Below are positions 23,489 through 32,577 of a DNA stretch of 64,000 bases, in pieces. The notes under the pieces were generated by a model. That model was not told where the DNA came from. It was given only the letters and a program-made list of their open reading frames with translations, and ran no database searches. Position numbers and translations under genes: made by a program. This DNA comes from Siphonobacter curvatus (GTDB taxonomy: Bacteria; Bacteroidota; Bacteroidia; Cytophagales; Spirosomataceae). Positions within the stretch are counted from its first letter, which is position 1, and each line of letters begins with the position of its first letter. The stretch is taken from the NCBI RefSeq assembly GCF_002943425.1, contig NZ_PTRA01000001.1, positions 2,294,001 to 2,358,000 of the forward strand, read 5' to 3'.

Positions 23489-24217
23489 TTATTTGGCTTT
23501 AAATACCCATTTTTTTTCGGTAATGAGTGCCTGTTGCATGGCGTTAAACAATTCTTTATCGTCTTTAAAGATCATCTGATCTACCTCGTAGCTTTCTACT
23601 TCTACGGTGAATGCCTTTTGCATGAACGGCCAGGGCTCTACCCCAACCGTTCCACTACTCCGTTGAAAGATATAGTAACTGGTGCCATCGGGACCGGGAC
23701 TGATTTCCAAGCGACGTTCACCCGCCGGAATCTGGTCCTGGCAAAGAATCAACGATAAAGCATCGCACCACTGGATAAAGCTGTACGCGTATTCAGCCTG
23801 CTCCTGGGTAATCTGATAATGAGCACACCAGTCTTTCTGATTTCGCTTCTGTTCGTCCAGGAAGTCATTCAATTCCTTACTGACTCCCCGTTTGGGTTCG
23901 TACAGGTATGAGGTATGCATGGATACCATCAGGGCGTTCCAGCGGCTTTTTTCCAGACCAATCTGAATGACGTTACGACACTGCTCGACGGAATACTCCA
24001 TCATTTGAAAATTCAGCGGTGCTCCCGCTTCATTCAAGTGGTTTTTGCCTTCCCAGGGTTCCTGTCCATCATCATGTTCGGTAAGAGCCACAATGGTCTT
24101 GATCCAGTGCATGGGCCTCTTCTTAACGGGCCACTGTAGGGCTAACTGAAGAGCCAGCATACCGTGAGCCTGCTGATGAATAATCTCCCATCCCGAAGAA
24201 GTTGGTTTAACAATCAT
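23489..24217 (-). CDS. DUF3891 family protein
   Basis: A 242-aa protein with the DUF3891 pattern: WEIIHQQAHGMLALQLALQW near the start, then ALTEHDDGQEPWE with conserved H/D residues. It looks like an HD-domain relative and may bind metal, but no activity is established for the family. Its 3' end is 5 nt from the convergent exonuclease gene. A 17-bp hairpin lies between its start and the neighbouring gene. Confidence 0.8.
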   Translation of the reverse strand: MIVKPTSSGWEIIHQQAHGMLALQLALQWPVKKRPMHWIKTIVALTEHDDGQEPWEGKNHLNEAGAPLNFQMMEYSVEQCRNVIQIGLEKSRWNALMVSMHTSYLYEPKRGVSKELNDFLDEQKRNQKDWCAHYQITQEQAEYAYSFIQWCDALSLILCQDQIPAGERRLEISPGPDGTSYYIFQRSSGTVGVEPWPFMQKAFTVEVESYEVDQMIFKDDKELFNAMQQALITEKKWVFKAK

Positions 24218-24261
24218 ACCGTACGTTTTTATTTAGGTCAGTAAGATTACAAAAGCTATAC

Positions 24262-24303
24262 CCAGGCAGAAGGACACGATCAAAAACGTGTCCTTCTGCC
24301 TGG
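24262..24303. terminator. Perfect 17-bp hairpin
   Basis: CCAGGCAGAAGGACACG (24262-24278) pairs with 24287-24303 around an 8-nt loop. It lies between the stop of gene 24319-24621 and the start of DUF3891, so it is probably the terminator of the former, although no U-run follows on the minus strand. Confidence 0.6.
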
Positions 24304-24318
24304 CTTACGAAGAGGTGA

Positions 24319-24621
24319 TTACTGGTTCTGCAAGTACTCCAAAGCAGCCTGTCCGACAAATTTTCTACCGGGATTATTTCCCTGCATCCACTCTTCTGGT
24401 GGAAATAACGAAAACAGCCCCATTTTCACCAAAGCGGGTATGGCAGCCCGAAATTCGGTCTCTACTTTTTCGCTTTTCGTAAGATTGTATAAGTCGATGT
24501 TGTGCAGCAGCGTCGCCAGGGTTCCGCTGGGTTTACTTTCTTTAGCTGGCGTTGCGGGTTGCCTCAGAATCTGCTCATTGATTCGGGACAGTTCGTCGAT
24601 ATTGGCAAGATTCTCGTCCAT
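24319..24621 (-). CDS. Hypothetical protein
   Basis: A 100-aa soluble helical protein from ATG 24621 with a Pro-rich segment and FPPEEWMQGNNPG in its last third. No family recognised. It is flanked by terminators on both sides and so appears to be its own transcription unit. Confidence 0.55.
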   Translation of the reverse strand: MDENLANIDELSRINEQILRQPATPAKESKPSGTLATLLHNIDLYNLTKSEKVETEFRAAIPALVKMGLFSLFPPEEWMQGNNPGRKFVGQAALEYLQNQ

Positions 24622-24680
24622 AGCTTTATAGGTTTAAGTGGAATACGCGGGAGTTTAATCGTGATGTACCTTTCCTCCTT

Positions 24681-24718
24681 AAAAAAGTAAGCCTGATCCG
24701 TATCGAATCAGGCTTACT
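24681..24718 (-). terminator. Terminator of the deoxynucleoside kinase gene
   Basis: A 12-bp perfect stem (24686-24697 with 24707-24718) around 9 nt, with a run of A on its left that becomes a U-tract in the leftward transcript. It sits directly after the kinase stop codon. Confidence 0.8.
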
Positions 24719-24720
24719 GG

Positions 24721-25332
24721 TTAACCGTACAACAAAGCTCGGTCTACTTCTTTGATTATGAATTCAAAATCTTCCGGCCGATTGACGTAATCCAGGTGGT
24801 TCACGTCCAGAATGAGCAATTTCCCATCGGTATAGCTGGCAATAAATTCTTCGTAATGAGCATTCAGATCGGTCAGGTATTCCACACTCATATTCAATTC
24901 ATACTCCCGTCCCCGTTTCTGAATCTGATGCAGCAGCTTGGGTAAATCCGCTTTCAGGTAGATCATTAAATCCGGCGGTTTCACCACATCCATCATCGTT
25001 TGAAAGAGCGAGAAGTACGTCTCGTAATCGACCGTACTCATGTAGCCGGACCGATACAGATTTTTGGCGAAAATGTGAGCGTCTTCATAAATCGTACGAT
25101 CCTGAATGATGCGTTTGGTCGAATGCATGATCTGTCGGGCCTGATCAAATCGACTTCGCAGGAAGTAAATCTGTAAGTGGAAAGCCCAGCGTTCCATATC
25201 CTCGTAAAAGTCAGCGAGGTATGGATTATTTTCAACAGCTTCGTAGAAAACCTCCCAGCCAAAGTGCTCGGCCAGCATGCGAGCCAGGGTGGTTTTCCCG
25301 GCTCCAATGTTACCGGTAACGGCAATATGCAT
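24721..25332 (-). CDS. Deoxynucleoside kinase
   Basis: A 203-aa protein of the dNK/dGK-dAK family, which phosphorylates deoxynucleosides with ATP in the salvage pathway. It has the P-loop GNIGAGKTT (7-15), the substrate-site DRTIYEDAHIF (about 78-88) and an arginine-rich lid KRGREYEL (about 138-145). The length is normal. It starts at ATG 25332 and is single-gene, with its own terminator. Substrate preference (purine or pyrimidine) cannot be told from sequence alone. Confidence 0.85.
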   Translation of the reverse strand: MHIAVTGNIGAGKTTLARMLAEHFGWEVFYEAVENNPYLADFYEDMERWAFHLQIYFLRSRFDQARQIMHSTKRIIQDRTIYEDAHIFAKNLYRSGYMSTVDYETYFSLFQTMMDVVKPPDLMIYLKADLPKLLHQIQKRGREYELNMSVEYLTDLNAHYEEFIASYTDGKLLILDVNHLDYVNRPEDFEFIIKEVDRALLYG

Positions 25333-25522
25333 GAGGGAAAAAAGTTAAGAATACGGATCACTAAATTTTGGGGCAACAAAGATACAACGCAACGGTCTTG
25401 TGGCTAGGCAAGTTCGTCGTTCGGTTAGAAATTACCGATGAAAATGTCATTAACGCAGGTTCTTAAACTTTTCTAATCCCGTACCTACGCCCTTAAAACC
25501 TGCTTTTACAGCCAAAAAACCT

Positions 25523-25530
25523 TACCTTTG
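25523..25530 (+). promoter_or_regulatory. -7 promoter element for trhO
   Basis: TACCTTTG matches the Bacteroidota -7 consensus TAnnTTTG and lies 42 nt upstream of the ATG at 25572. A clear -33 TTG is not obvious. Confidence 0.5.
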
Positions 25531-25571
25531 CACCCGAATGATCCACTTTACAGGTGGCTTCTACTTATTTT

Positions 25572-26534
25572 ATGAAAGCATATCGCATTTTATTGTATTA
25601 CCTCTATACGCCCATCGAAGATTGCCTGGCGTATCGGGAAGAACACCACCGTTTTTGTCTGGAGAACAATCTGCTGGGCCGGGTAATTGTGGCTCCCGAA
25701 GGATTAAACGGTACGGTATCCGGACTGGCCGAAGATTGCCAGCGGTACATGGACTGGCTGCACGCCGACCCGCGTTTTGCGGCGATCCAGTTCAAGATTG
25801 AAGAACACGAGCAGCACGCCTTCCACAAGCTGCACGTACGGGTGAAAGAAGAAATTGTCAATTCCGACTTACCCGTCGATCCCCTCAAAGAAACGGGCGT
25901 TCACCTGGAACCGAACGAGTTTCGTAGGCTCATGAACGATCCCGACGTAGTGCTAGTCGACATGCGTTCGAACTACGAACATAACGTAGGGAAATTCAAG
26001 GGAGCCATTACGTTTGATATGGAGAACCTCCGCGAATTACCCGATCACGTAGCTGAGATCGAACACCTGAAGGGCTCCGGCAAGAAAATCATTACCTATT
26101 GCACGGGTGGTATCAAATGCGAGAAAGCCTCGGCGTATCTGCTCCACCAGGGTTTTGAAAACGTGTACCAATTGCACGGCGGTATTATCCGGTACGGGCT
26201 GGAAGAAGGCGGCGAAAATTTCGACGGAGAATGCTACGTATTCGATGGCCGAGTAACAGCTCCGGTTAATCACGTCAACCCAGAGATCATTTCGACCTGC
26301 CATGTATGCGGTACGACGACAAGTCGAATGGTCAACTGTGCGAATCCTGAGTGTAACGAGCATTTGCCCATTTGTGAGCAATGCGGCTGGGACATGGACG
26401 GGGCCTGCTCAGACACCTGCCGTACGCACCCCCGCAAACGTCCGTACAACGGTCAGGGCTATTACCCGAAAAAATTCGAAGATTATACGCCAGTTATGGG
26501 CTTTAAGAGTGCCCAGGGAAGCTTTAAAGTTTGA
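25572..26534 (+). CDS. trhO: tRNA uridine(34) hydroxylase TrhO (rhodanese family)
   Basis: A 320-aa protein from ATG 25572, preferred to GTG 25554 because it keeps normal family length and the start MKAYRILLYY. An N-terminal ferredoxin-like domain (APEGLNGTVSG) is followed by a rhodanese domain with active-site CTGGIKCEK and a Cys-rich C-terminal region (CHVCG, CEQCGWDMDGAC). TrhO makes 5-hydroxyuridine at tRNA position 34 using oxygen. Nothing is unusual. It is monocistronic by spacing, with a -7 element 42 nt upstream. Confidence 0.9.
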   Translation: MKAYRILLYYLYTPIEDCLAYREEHHRFCLENNLLGRVIVAPEGLNGTVSGLAEDCQRYMDWLHADPRFAAIQFKIEEHEQHAFHKLHVRVKEEIVNSDLPVDPLKETGVHLEPNEFRRLMNDPDVVLVDMRSNYEHNVGKFKGAITFDMENLRELPDHVAEIEHLKGSGKKIITYCTGGIKCEKASAYLLHQGFENVYQLHGGIIRYGLEEGGENFDGECYVFDGRVTAPVNHVNPEIISTCHVCGTTTSRMVNCANPECNEHLPICEQCGWDMDGACSDTCRTHPRKRPYNGQGYYPKKFEDYTPVMGFKSAQGSFKV

Positions 26535-26680
26535 GGTTTAGGGTTTTGCGTTTGAAGTTTTGAGTTGGTTACCTGCCTGAGTTGTTGTTTTTATGGAGGA
26601 ATGCGTTGCTCGTTGGCAAAGCAAGCTTCTCTGTTGGGATTGACAGCATGAGGGCGTTACTGACTCAAAACCCTAAACTC
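26533..26680. repeat. Degenerate inverted repeat element
   Basis: GAGGTTTAGGGTTTTGCG (26533-26550) is inverted, with two changes, at 26664-26680. The element fills the gap between trhO and the GNAT gene and contains other TTTGAGG/TTTGAAG copies. Similar sequence occurs at 31809-31925. Confidence 0.5.
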
Positions 26681-27170
26681 CCAACTCCTTTCTCAACACA
26701 TAATCATTCATCCAGTAGCCTCTGCCGATGTAGTTGTCTTCTTCACGCGAGAACTCGAAGCCTAGTCTTTCGTAAAACTGACGGGCTGAGTTACTCCGGT
26801 TGACGTTCAATTCCAGAAAATGCCCGCCGCGTTGCAGAGCTTGCCGGAACACCTCCTCCAAAAGCTGCCGTCCGTATCCCCGCCCCTGCTGATCCGGTAG
26901 AAAATAAATTTTGTGCAGCTTGACGAGTTGATTTTCTTTGAGTTCAAAGGCCGCGAAACCGACCGCCGTTTTCTGGTTATCATAAGCCAATAGAAAAACG
27001 ATTTGGTCTGTAAAGCTCTTCGTCAGGGTTTCTGTACTGTACATCCAGTCCAGCATAAACTGCGACTGTTCCTCGGAAAGAATAGCTCCGTACGTAGGAC
27101 GCCAGGCGGCATAGGCAATGGATTGAATGGTGGAAACATCGGACGGTTGAGCAGTACGAATGTGCAGCAT
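26673..27170 (-). CDS. GNAT family N-acetyltransferase
   Basis: A 165-aa protein with the GNAT fold pattern: beta-strand FAAFELKENQLVKLHKIYFL, then the acetyl-CoA binding motif DQQGRGYGRQLL (R/Q-x-x-G-x-G/A) and LELNVNRSNSARQFYERLGF. It transfers an acetyl group from acetyl-CoA; the substrate cannot be inferred. It diverges from surE with 77 nt between starts, where a GCAAAG/CTTTGC palindrome could hold both promoters. Confidence 0.85.
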   Translation of the reverse strand: MLHIRTAQPSDVSTIQSIAYAAWRPTYGAILSEEQSQFMLDWMYSTETLTKSFTDQIVFLLAYDNQKTAVGFAAFELKENQLVKLHKIYFLPDQQGRGYGRQLLEEVFRQALQRGGHFLELNVNRSNSARQFYERLGFEFSREEDNYIGRGYWMNDYVLRKELGV

Positions 27171-27247
27171 AGCGAAATAAAGTTTAAGGCAATCCAGCCA
27201 CTAAGTTAAAAATTGCAAAGGCAGCTTTGCGAGTTTACGAATAGATT

Positions 27248-28024
27248 ATGTCCGAAAAGAAACCCATTATTCTCGTCACCAACGACGACGATATTACCGC
27301 CAAAGGCATTAGTGTACTGGCTCAGGCGATGCAGGAACTGGGAGAAGTGATCGTCATTGCCCCCGACCGCCCACAGTCCGGACAAGGCCATGCCATTACC
27401 ATCAACAATCCCGTTCGTATCCGGAAAGCCCGTTTCTTTAAAGATGCCATCGTGGCTTACGAAACGACCGGTACCCCCGCTGACTGCGTGAAGATGGGTA
27501 AACACCTCATTCTGAAAGATCGGAAGCCCGATCTGGTTGTCAGTGGCATCAACCACGGGAGCAATACGGCCATCAGTATCCTGTATTCCGGTACGATGTC
27601 GGCCGCGATGGAGGCTGCTATCGAGGGCATCCCGGCCATTGGTTTTTCGTTAGCCGATTATCACCCCGAAGCCGATTTTTCGCACACGGTCGAATCTATT
27701 AAAGCCATTGCCCGTCAGGTACTGGAAAAGGGTTTACCTAAGCACGTAGCTCTGAATGTAAATTTCCCGGCGAAGTCGGAGGAACCTTTGAAAGGCATTC
27801 GGGTCTGCCGTCAGGCCGATGCCCGCTACCTAGAAAGTTTTCAGCAACGCGAAGATCCCTACGGACGTCCGTATTACTGGCTGGACGGTGATTTCGTAAA
27901 TTTCGACGAAGGTACGGATACGGATGAATGGGCCTTATTGAATAATTACGTTTCTGTTGTACCTTGTAAGTGCGATCTAACTGCTTACTCGACGCTGGAA
28001 GACTTAAAAAGCTGGGAGTTTTAA
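27248..28024 (+). CDS. surE: 5'/3'-nucleotidase SurE
   Basis: A 258-aa protein of normal SurE length. It has the N-terminal metal site VTNDDDITAKGI (D13-D14), PDRPQSGQGHAIT and SGINHGSN, all SurE hallmarks. The enzyme removes phosphate from nucleoside monophosphates with divalent metal and has a stationary-phase survival role in other bacteria. It begins at ATG 27248, with the GH3-like gene 96 nt downstream, possibly from its own promoter. Confidence 0.92.
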   Translation: MSEKKPIILVTNDDDITAKGISVLAQAMQELGEVIVIAPDRPQSGQGHAITINNPVRIRKARFFKDAIVAYETTGTPADCVKMGKHLILKDRKPDLVVSGINHGSNTAISILYSGTMSAAMEAAIEGIPAIGFSLADYHPEADFSHTVESIKAIARQVLEKGLPKHVALNVNFPAKSEEPLKGIRVCRQADARYLESFQQREDPYGRPYYWLDGDFVNFDEGTDTDEWALLNNYVSVVPCKCDLTAYSTLEDLKSWEF

Positions 28025-28120
28025 CGTCCGGTTTCGCTCCCTGAACAATTCTTTCCTTTTCCCCCATTGAACGTGTATTTTTGAATTATCCGTAGTGTTT
28101 GAAATATATCCATGTAAGTT

Positions 28121-29698
28121 ATGGCCGTACTCGGAAGTCTATTGAAAAGAGGTATTGGGTTGACAGGTACTGTCATACGCCGACGCCGAGTCAATGGATC
28201 GAAATCACAGCGTAAAGCCTTTATCAAGTTACTTAACAAAGCCCGCTATACCGCTTTCGGGGAGAAGTATTACTTCGAAGACATTCTTTCTTCGGCTCTT
28301 TTCCGCAAAGACAATCAGTTTTACGAACAGTACCGGCAGCACGTGCCCATTCACGACTACAACAAAATGTACGAGGAATGGTGGCACCGCACCAAGGAAG
28401 GCGAAAAGAACGTCTCTTGGCCGGGTCGTGTGAAGTTTTTTGCTCTTAGCTCCGGTACTTCTGAAGCCGCCTCCAAGTATATTCCCGTGACGAAAGACAT
28501 GGTGAAAGCCATGCAACGTACCAGTATCCGGCAAATCATCGCTCTTTCCGAGTTCAAGGACCTTTCCAACGAGCTGTTTGAAAAAGGATACCTGATGCTG
28601 GGTGGCAGTACCGATCTAAAATTCAGCGGCCGTTACTTCGAAGGTGATCTGAGTGGAATTAACGCCTCCCAGATTCCCTTCTGGTTTGAACGTTTCTACA
28701 AACCGGGAAAGGAAATCGCCCGGATTCGCGACTGGGAACAGAAGCTTGACGAAATCACCAAGCAGGCGAAAGACTGGGATATTGGTTACGTCGTGGGCGT
28801 GCCCGCCTGGATTCAGTTGTTGCTCGAACGCATCATCAAGCACTATAAGCTTAAGCACATCCACGAAATCTGGCCCAATCTCGAAGTGTTCGGCTGGGGT
28901 GGCGTTTCCTTCGAGCCGTACCGGGTGGGCTTTGAGAAGCTGCTGGGAAAACCTATTACCTACATCGAGACCTATCTGGCCTCGGAAGGTTTTATGGCCT
29001 ATCAGTCCAGACCTAATGCCAAGGGGATGCAACTGGCCTTGAATCAGGGGATTTTCTTTGAATTCATTCCGTTTACGGATGAAAATTTCAACGGTGAAGG
29101 CGAAGTAAAGCCCAATGCCAAAACCCTGATGATTGATGACGTGGAGGAAGGCGTAGAGTATGCCCTACTCATTTCGACCTGCTCAGGAGCCTGGCGTTAC
29201 CTGATTGGGGATACCGTTCGTTTCACGGATAAAAAACGCTACGAAATCACCATCACGGGTCGTACCAAGCATTACCTGAGCCTTTGCGGGGAGCACCTTT
29301 CGGTAGATAACATGAACCGGGCTCTGGAACTGGCCTGCCAGGAATTACGCATTTCGGTACCCGAATTTACCGTAGCGGGCGTTCCGCACGATTCGCTGTT
29401 TGCTCACCACTGGTATGTGGGCACCGATGATCCAGTGGAGGCCCAGCAATTACGTAACCTCATCGATCAGAAACTGAAAGATCTCAACGACGATTATGCC
29501 GTGGAGCGTACGCACGCCCTGAAGGACGTCATGGTTACGGTCTTGCCCGTTCAGGCGTTTTACGACTGGATGGCATCGAAGGGGAAAATGGGCGGTCAGC
29601 ACAAATTCCCCCGCGTCTTACGCAAAATGATGATTCAGGAATGGGAAGAATTTCTGGTGAAACGGGGATACGACGCTCCCGTAGAAGCCAACAAATGA
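28121..29698 (+). CDS. GH3 auxin-responsive promoter family protein
   Basis: A 525-aa protein of the bacterial GH3 group, adenylate-forming relatives of plant acyl-amido synthetases. It shows FALSSGTSEAASKYIPVT (ATP-binding loop), GGSTDLKF, YIETYLASEGFMAYQ and YRYLIGDTVRF-like WRYLIGDTVRF, then TGRTKHYLSLCGEHLS. The substrate in bacteria is unknown. It follows surE and is convergent with capA, overlapping it by 64 nt at the 3' ends, so its final residues are constrained on both strands. Confidence 0.85.
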   Translation: MAVLGSLLKRGIGLTGTVIRRRRVNGSKSQRKAFIKLLNKARYTAFGEKYYFEDILSSALFRKDNQFYEQYRQHVPIHDYNKMYEEWWHRTKEGEKNVSWPGRVKFFALSSGTSEAASKYIPVTKDMVKAMQRTSIRQIIALSEFKDLSNELFEKGYLMLGGSTDLKFSGRYFEGDLSGINASQIPFWFERFYKPGKEIARIRDWEQKLDEITKQAKDWDIGYVVGVPAWIQLLLERIIKHYKLKHIHEIWPNLEVFGWGGVSFEPYRVGFEKLLGKPITYIETYLASEGFMAYQSRPNAKGMQLALNQGIFFEFIPFTDENFNGEGEVKPNAKTLMIDDVEEGVEYALLISTCSGAWRYLIGDTVRFTDKKRYEITITGRTKHYLSLCGEHLSVDNMNRALELACQELRISVPEFTVAGVPHDSLFAHHWYVGTDDPVEAQQLRNLIDQKLKDLNDDYAVERTHALKDVMVTVLPVQAFYDWMASKGKMGGQHKFPRVLRKMMIQEWEEFLVKRGYDAPVEANK

Positions 29699-31080
29699 TC
29701 CGCTTTTTCCGGGAGAAAATGAGTATCGCAGAACCAGTTAAGATGCATTAATTCCCGCTGACATAATTCACTCAGGTACTGAGGAGCCAGTCCGTCTTTC
29801 ACGAGGCGGACTGTTTTTTTTAAGTCCAGAAAACGCATTTCATCCGTCTGCGACTGTTTAGCACCCCAGTTGTATACGGGCAGCACCTGTACCTGCGTGA
29901 GCAGGGTTTTCTCCCGTCCGTTTTCCGTTCCTTTTTCAATGGTCAGTTTGAGCAAGGGTACCAGCCGGTCCCAGACAAAAATGTCGTAGGCTACGAAATC
30001 TGCCAGGGAGTAGATCGCAAATCCGGCTTTGGCTTCGCCCGTAAAGGGATCGTTGAAATCTACGCGTTCCATTGGTTGCGGATTGTGCGGGTGACTCCCC
30101 AGAATGATGTCTACGCCACACTCCCGGAAGACACGGTGGTAAATCTCGACCGTATGAGCCGAAGGATACGCCTGATACGCATTCCCCGTATGAAAGAGAA
30201 ACACGACTACATCCGCTCCGTGCTCACGAGCGGCCTGTACCTGAGTTTTGATCCGGGAAACATCCGCTCCGGCCCGGTTGAGGCGCTCGTAATTAACCAG
30301 CCATTCCTTCCCCGCTTCGGTTTCGAATTTATTCAGATTCGATGTCCAGGATAAAAAGCCGATGCGGATGCCATTCCGTTCCAGGATTACGGGCTGATTG
30401 GCTTCTTCCGCCGAAGCTGCCGTTCCGGCATAAGCAACCCCTTTTTTGCGTAGAAATTTTATGGTTTCCTGTACGCCCGATTCGCCCTGATCCAAACTGT
30501 GATTGTTGGCCGTTGAGAGCAGGTCATAGCCCCTAAATGTTCCGTTCCCGGAAAAAATGCGAAACATTTCGTCAGAGCCGTTGAAATGCATATCGTTGAG
30601 CATGATCTCGGGTACGGCGGCGGCGGGTTTGTCCGCCACCATTGGCGTCTCCAGATTAGCCACTACCAGGTCGGCGTTAAAAAACCATTCGCCTACTTCA
30701 TCCCACAAGTGTTGCGTAGCCTGCGGGTTGATTCGCTCGTACGGCATCAAATCGCCCCCCGCCGACAAGGTCAGTTTCGACTGGCTTTGAAAGGCTGGAG
30801 AAGGCGTAAAATCCAGCCGCTGGGAGCGGAAATGGGCTTGTAGCTTATCCTGCGCCTGTACCGGTGGAGCGATGTAGTATTTGTAGCCCAAATACGCCGC
30901 CCCCACGTAGGGAGACAGCTTAGGGTTTTCTTCGAAGTTGTTGAGAGGCACTTGCCACGTTCCTTTCCGCAACCAGTGCAAAGGACGGTACACCCGGGTG
31001 AGCGTGCGTAATAAACGTTCGCCCTTGGCCGTATAAGGCATGACAGGAAATACCGTCGCCTCCGAATATCTTTTTTTCAT
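29635..31080 (-). CDS. CapA family metallophosphatase-like protein
   Basis: A 481-aa protein with the CapA/PgsA pattern: LSAGGDLMPYERI, VANLETPMV, LSTANNHSLDQGESG, VVFLFHTGNAYQ and ILGSHPHNPQP, the metal-binding blocks of a calcineurin-like fold. Family members occur in poly-gamma-glutamate or capsule synthesis, but here there are no capBC genes nearby, so the role is open. No clear signal peptide is seen. It is longer than minimal CapA by a 120-residue N-terminal part. The 3' end overlaps the convergent GH3-like gene. Confidence 0.85.
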   Translation of the reverse strand: MKKRYSEATVFPVMPYTAKGERLLRTLTRVYRPLHWLRKGTWQVPLNNFEENPKLSPYVGAAYLGYKYYIAPPVQAQDKLQAHFRSQRLDFTPSPAFQSQSKLTLSAGGDLMPYERINPQATQHLWDEVGEWFFNADLVVANLETPMVADKPAAAVPEIMLNDMHFNGSDEMFRIFSGNGTFRGYDLLSTANNHSLDQGESGVQETIKFLRKKGVAYAGTAASAEEANQPVILERNGIRIGFLSWTSNLNKFETEAGKEWLVNYERLNRAGADVSRIKTQVQAAREHGADVVVFLFHTGNAYQAYPSAHTVEIYHRVFRECGVDIILGSHPHNPQPMERVDFNDPFTGEAKAGFAIYSLADFVAYDIFVWDRLVPLLKLTIEKGTENGREKTLLTQVQVLPVYNWGAKQSQTDEMRFLDLKKTVRLVKDGLAPQYLSELCQRELMHLNWFCDTHFLPEKADHLLASTGASYPRFTRNSSHS

Positions 31081-31117
31081 ATTGATTCAAAACCGCTTCA
31101 GCCCTACGCCAAGGGAT

Positions 31118-31765
31118 CTAGTGACCCATGATCCAAATTTCGAGTTGCCGGTACAACAGATACACGCCCGTACCGACAAATACGCATCCGCTTACCCGGT
31201 TGATCCACATGATGACGTTCTCGTTGAGAAAGCGTTTGATGCGTTGGGCAAAAAAGGCAATGGAAACCTGCGTCAGGAAAATCGCTAGCAAGCAGGCCGC
31301 AAAATAAGCAATCCGTAAGTCCAGGGCGTATTTTAGTACACCTTTGACGTAGGCTGATACGGATACCCAGATAATGAAATTCGCGGGATTGGTGGCGTTG
31401 AGAGTAAAGCCGATACTGAAGTACTTGAGAAAGCGGAAAAACTTACGTTTGGGTTGGGAAGTGGTCTCCTGCACACGGGCTTTACGAATCGTATTAATCC
31501 CCATGATCGTCAGGAAAACAGCTCCTCCCAGCCGTAAAATTGTATCAAAGTACGGGAAGTTGGGAATAAAGGAGGTACCCGTGAGAGCTACGAAAATGAA
31601 GATCGAATCACAGATGATTACGCCGAGGGAAATGCGTAAGCCGCTCGTCCAACCGTAATCAAGGCTATTGCGAATGAGGGCAAAAAATACGGCTCCTAAC
31701 GTAATACACATCACAAAGCCCGACGAAAAACCGAGGAAAATTGCTTCCCAGAACTGCCAATTCAT
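31118..31765 (-). CDS. LysE family translocator
   Basis: A 215-aa inner-membrane protein with six hydrophobic segments. It opens with FLGFSSGFVMCITLGAVFFA and contains a central INPANFIIW-like TNPANFIIWV, as in LysE/RhtB amino-acid exporters. The likely substrate class is amino acids or their derivatives. It lies 37 nt upstream of capA in the same direction and may be co-transcribed with it. Confidence 0.8.
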   Translation of the reverse strand: MNWQFWEAIFLGFSSGFVMCITLGAVFFALIRNSLDYGWTSGLRISLGVIICDSIFIFVALTGTSFIPNFPYFDTILRLGGAVFLTIMGINTIRKARVQETTSQPKRKFFRFLKYFSIGFTLNATNPANFIIWVSVSAYVKGVLKYALDLRIAYFAACLLAIFLTQVSIAFFAQRIKRFLNENVIMWINRVSGCVFVGTGVYLLYRQLEIWIMGH

Positions 31766-31808
31766 TTAGTAAAATTATTGCAATGATGTAGTGTGGTTGG
31801 GTGATAGC

Positions 31809-31925
31809 GTTTGAAAGGGTTTAAGGTTTGATGTTCGAAAAGTTTGAGGTTGAAGCGGAGAAGGGAGACGTTCTTTAGCAGTCACCACAATCTACCTGCC
31901 ACTTACTCAAACCTTTCAAACCTTA
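31809..31925. repeat. Degenerate inverted repeat element (second copy)
   Basis: GTTTGAAAGGGTTTAAGG (31809-31826) and the inverse of ACTCAAACCTTTCAAACC (31905-31922) flank about 78 nt. The TTTGAGG/TTTGAAAGG words and an internal ACCTGCC are shared with the element at 26533-26680. Confidence 0.45.
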
Positions 31926-31932
31926 CACTAAA

Positions 31933-32481
31933 TTAAATTCCTTTCAGCCGGGCGACTTTCAACAAACCGTATACACTCAGAGAGTCGGTGATGCGGTTAT
32001 CCATTACCATTTCAATGGCTTCGCTGAGGGGTAGTCGCCAGATTTGCAGTACTTCCGTGTCATCAAATTCCGTTTCTCCCTGCTCCAGGTCCTGGGCTAC
32101 AAAAATAAAGCCTTCTTCGTCGGTAACCGAATTAGAGGTATGAATACGGCCAATCATCTGCCAGTCCAGAGCGATAAGACCGGTTTCTTCCTTCAGCTCA
32201 CGCTGGGCCGAGATCAGCGGATCCACGTCGATACTGCCGCCGCCCATGGGGATTTCCCAGGAATATTCTTCCAGTGGATACCGATACTGGCCCACCAGCC
32301 AGGTATAGCCTTCCTTATCAATGGGAATGATACCGATGGCCTTATTTTTGAAATGTGCGACCCCGTAAATGCCGGACGTACCAGCGGGGGTGATGACTTC
32401 TTCGTGACGAAGACGAATCCACGGATTGTCGTAAACGACCGTCGATGAAACCGTTTTCCAGGGAGATTGATCCGTTTGCAT
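31933..32481 (-). CDS. NUDIX hydrolase
   Basis: A 182-aa protein with the Nudix box GGGSIDVDPLISAQRELKEE followed by TGL (about 78-100; the usual Glu in GX5E is Asp), preceded by the WLVGQYRYPLEEYSWEIP strand typical of ADP-ribose pyrophosphatases. It probably hydrolyses a nucleotide-sugar or ADP-ribose-like substrate. Diverges from the CDF transporter gene. Normal length. Confidence 0.85.
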   Translation of the reverse strand: MQTDQSPWKTVSSTVVYDNPWIRLRHEEVITPAGTSGIYGVAHFKNKAIGIIPIDKEGYTWLVGQYRYPLEEYSWEIPMGGGSIDVDPLISAQRELKEETGLIALDWQMIGRIHTSNSVTDEEGFIFVAQDLEQGETEFDDTEVLQIWRLPLSEAIEMVMDNRITDSLSVYGLLKVARLKGI

Positions 32482-32525
32482 GGTGCAAAAATATACGATG
32501 ACGGTAGAAAGGGCATTTAATTCCG

Positions 32526-32533
32526 TAATTTTG
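32526..32533 (+). promoter_or_regulatory. -7 promoter element for the CDF transporter
   Basis: TAATTTTG matches TAnnTTTG, 44 nt upstream of the ATG at 32578, in the short divergent gap with the NUDIX gene. Confidence 0.45.
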
Positions 32534-32577
32534 CAACTATTTCGCCCCCTGGCGACTTATAGTTTTTTCCCTAAGTC

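Noticed and set aside
26582-26803. 73-aa ORF after trhO
   Set aside because: It spans the inverted-repeat element and overlaps the antisense GNAT gene; no protein-like pattern.
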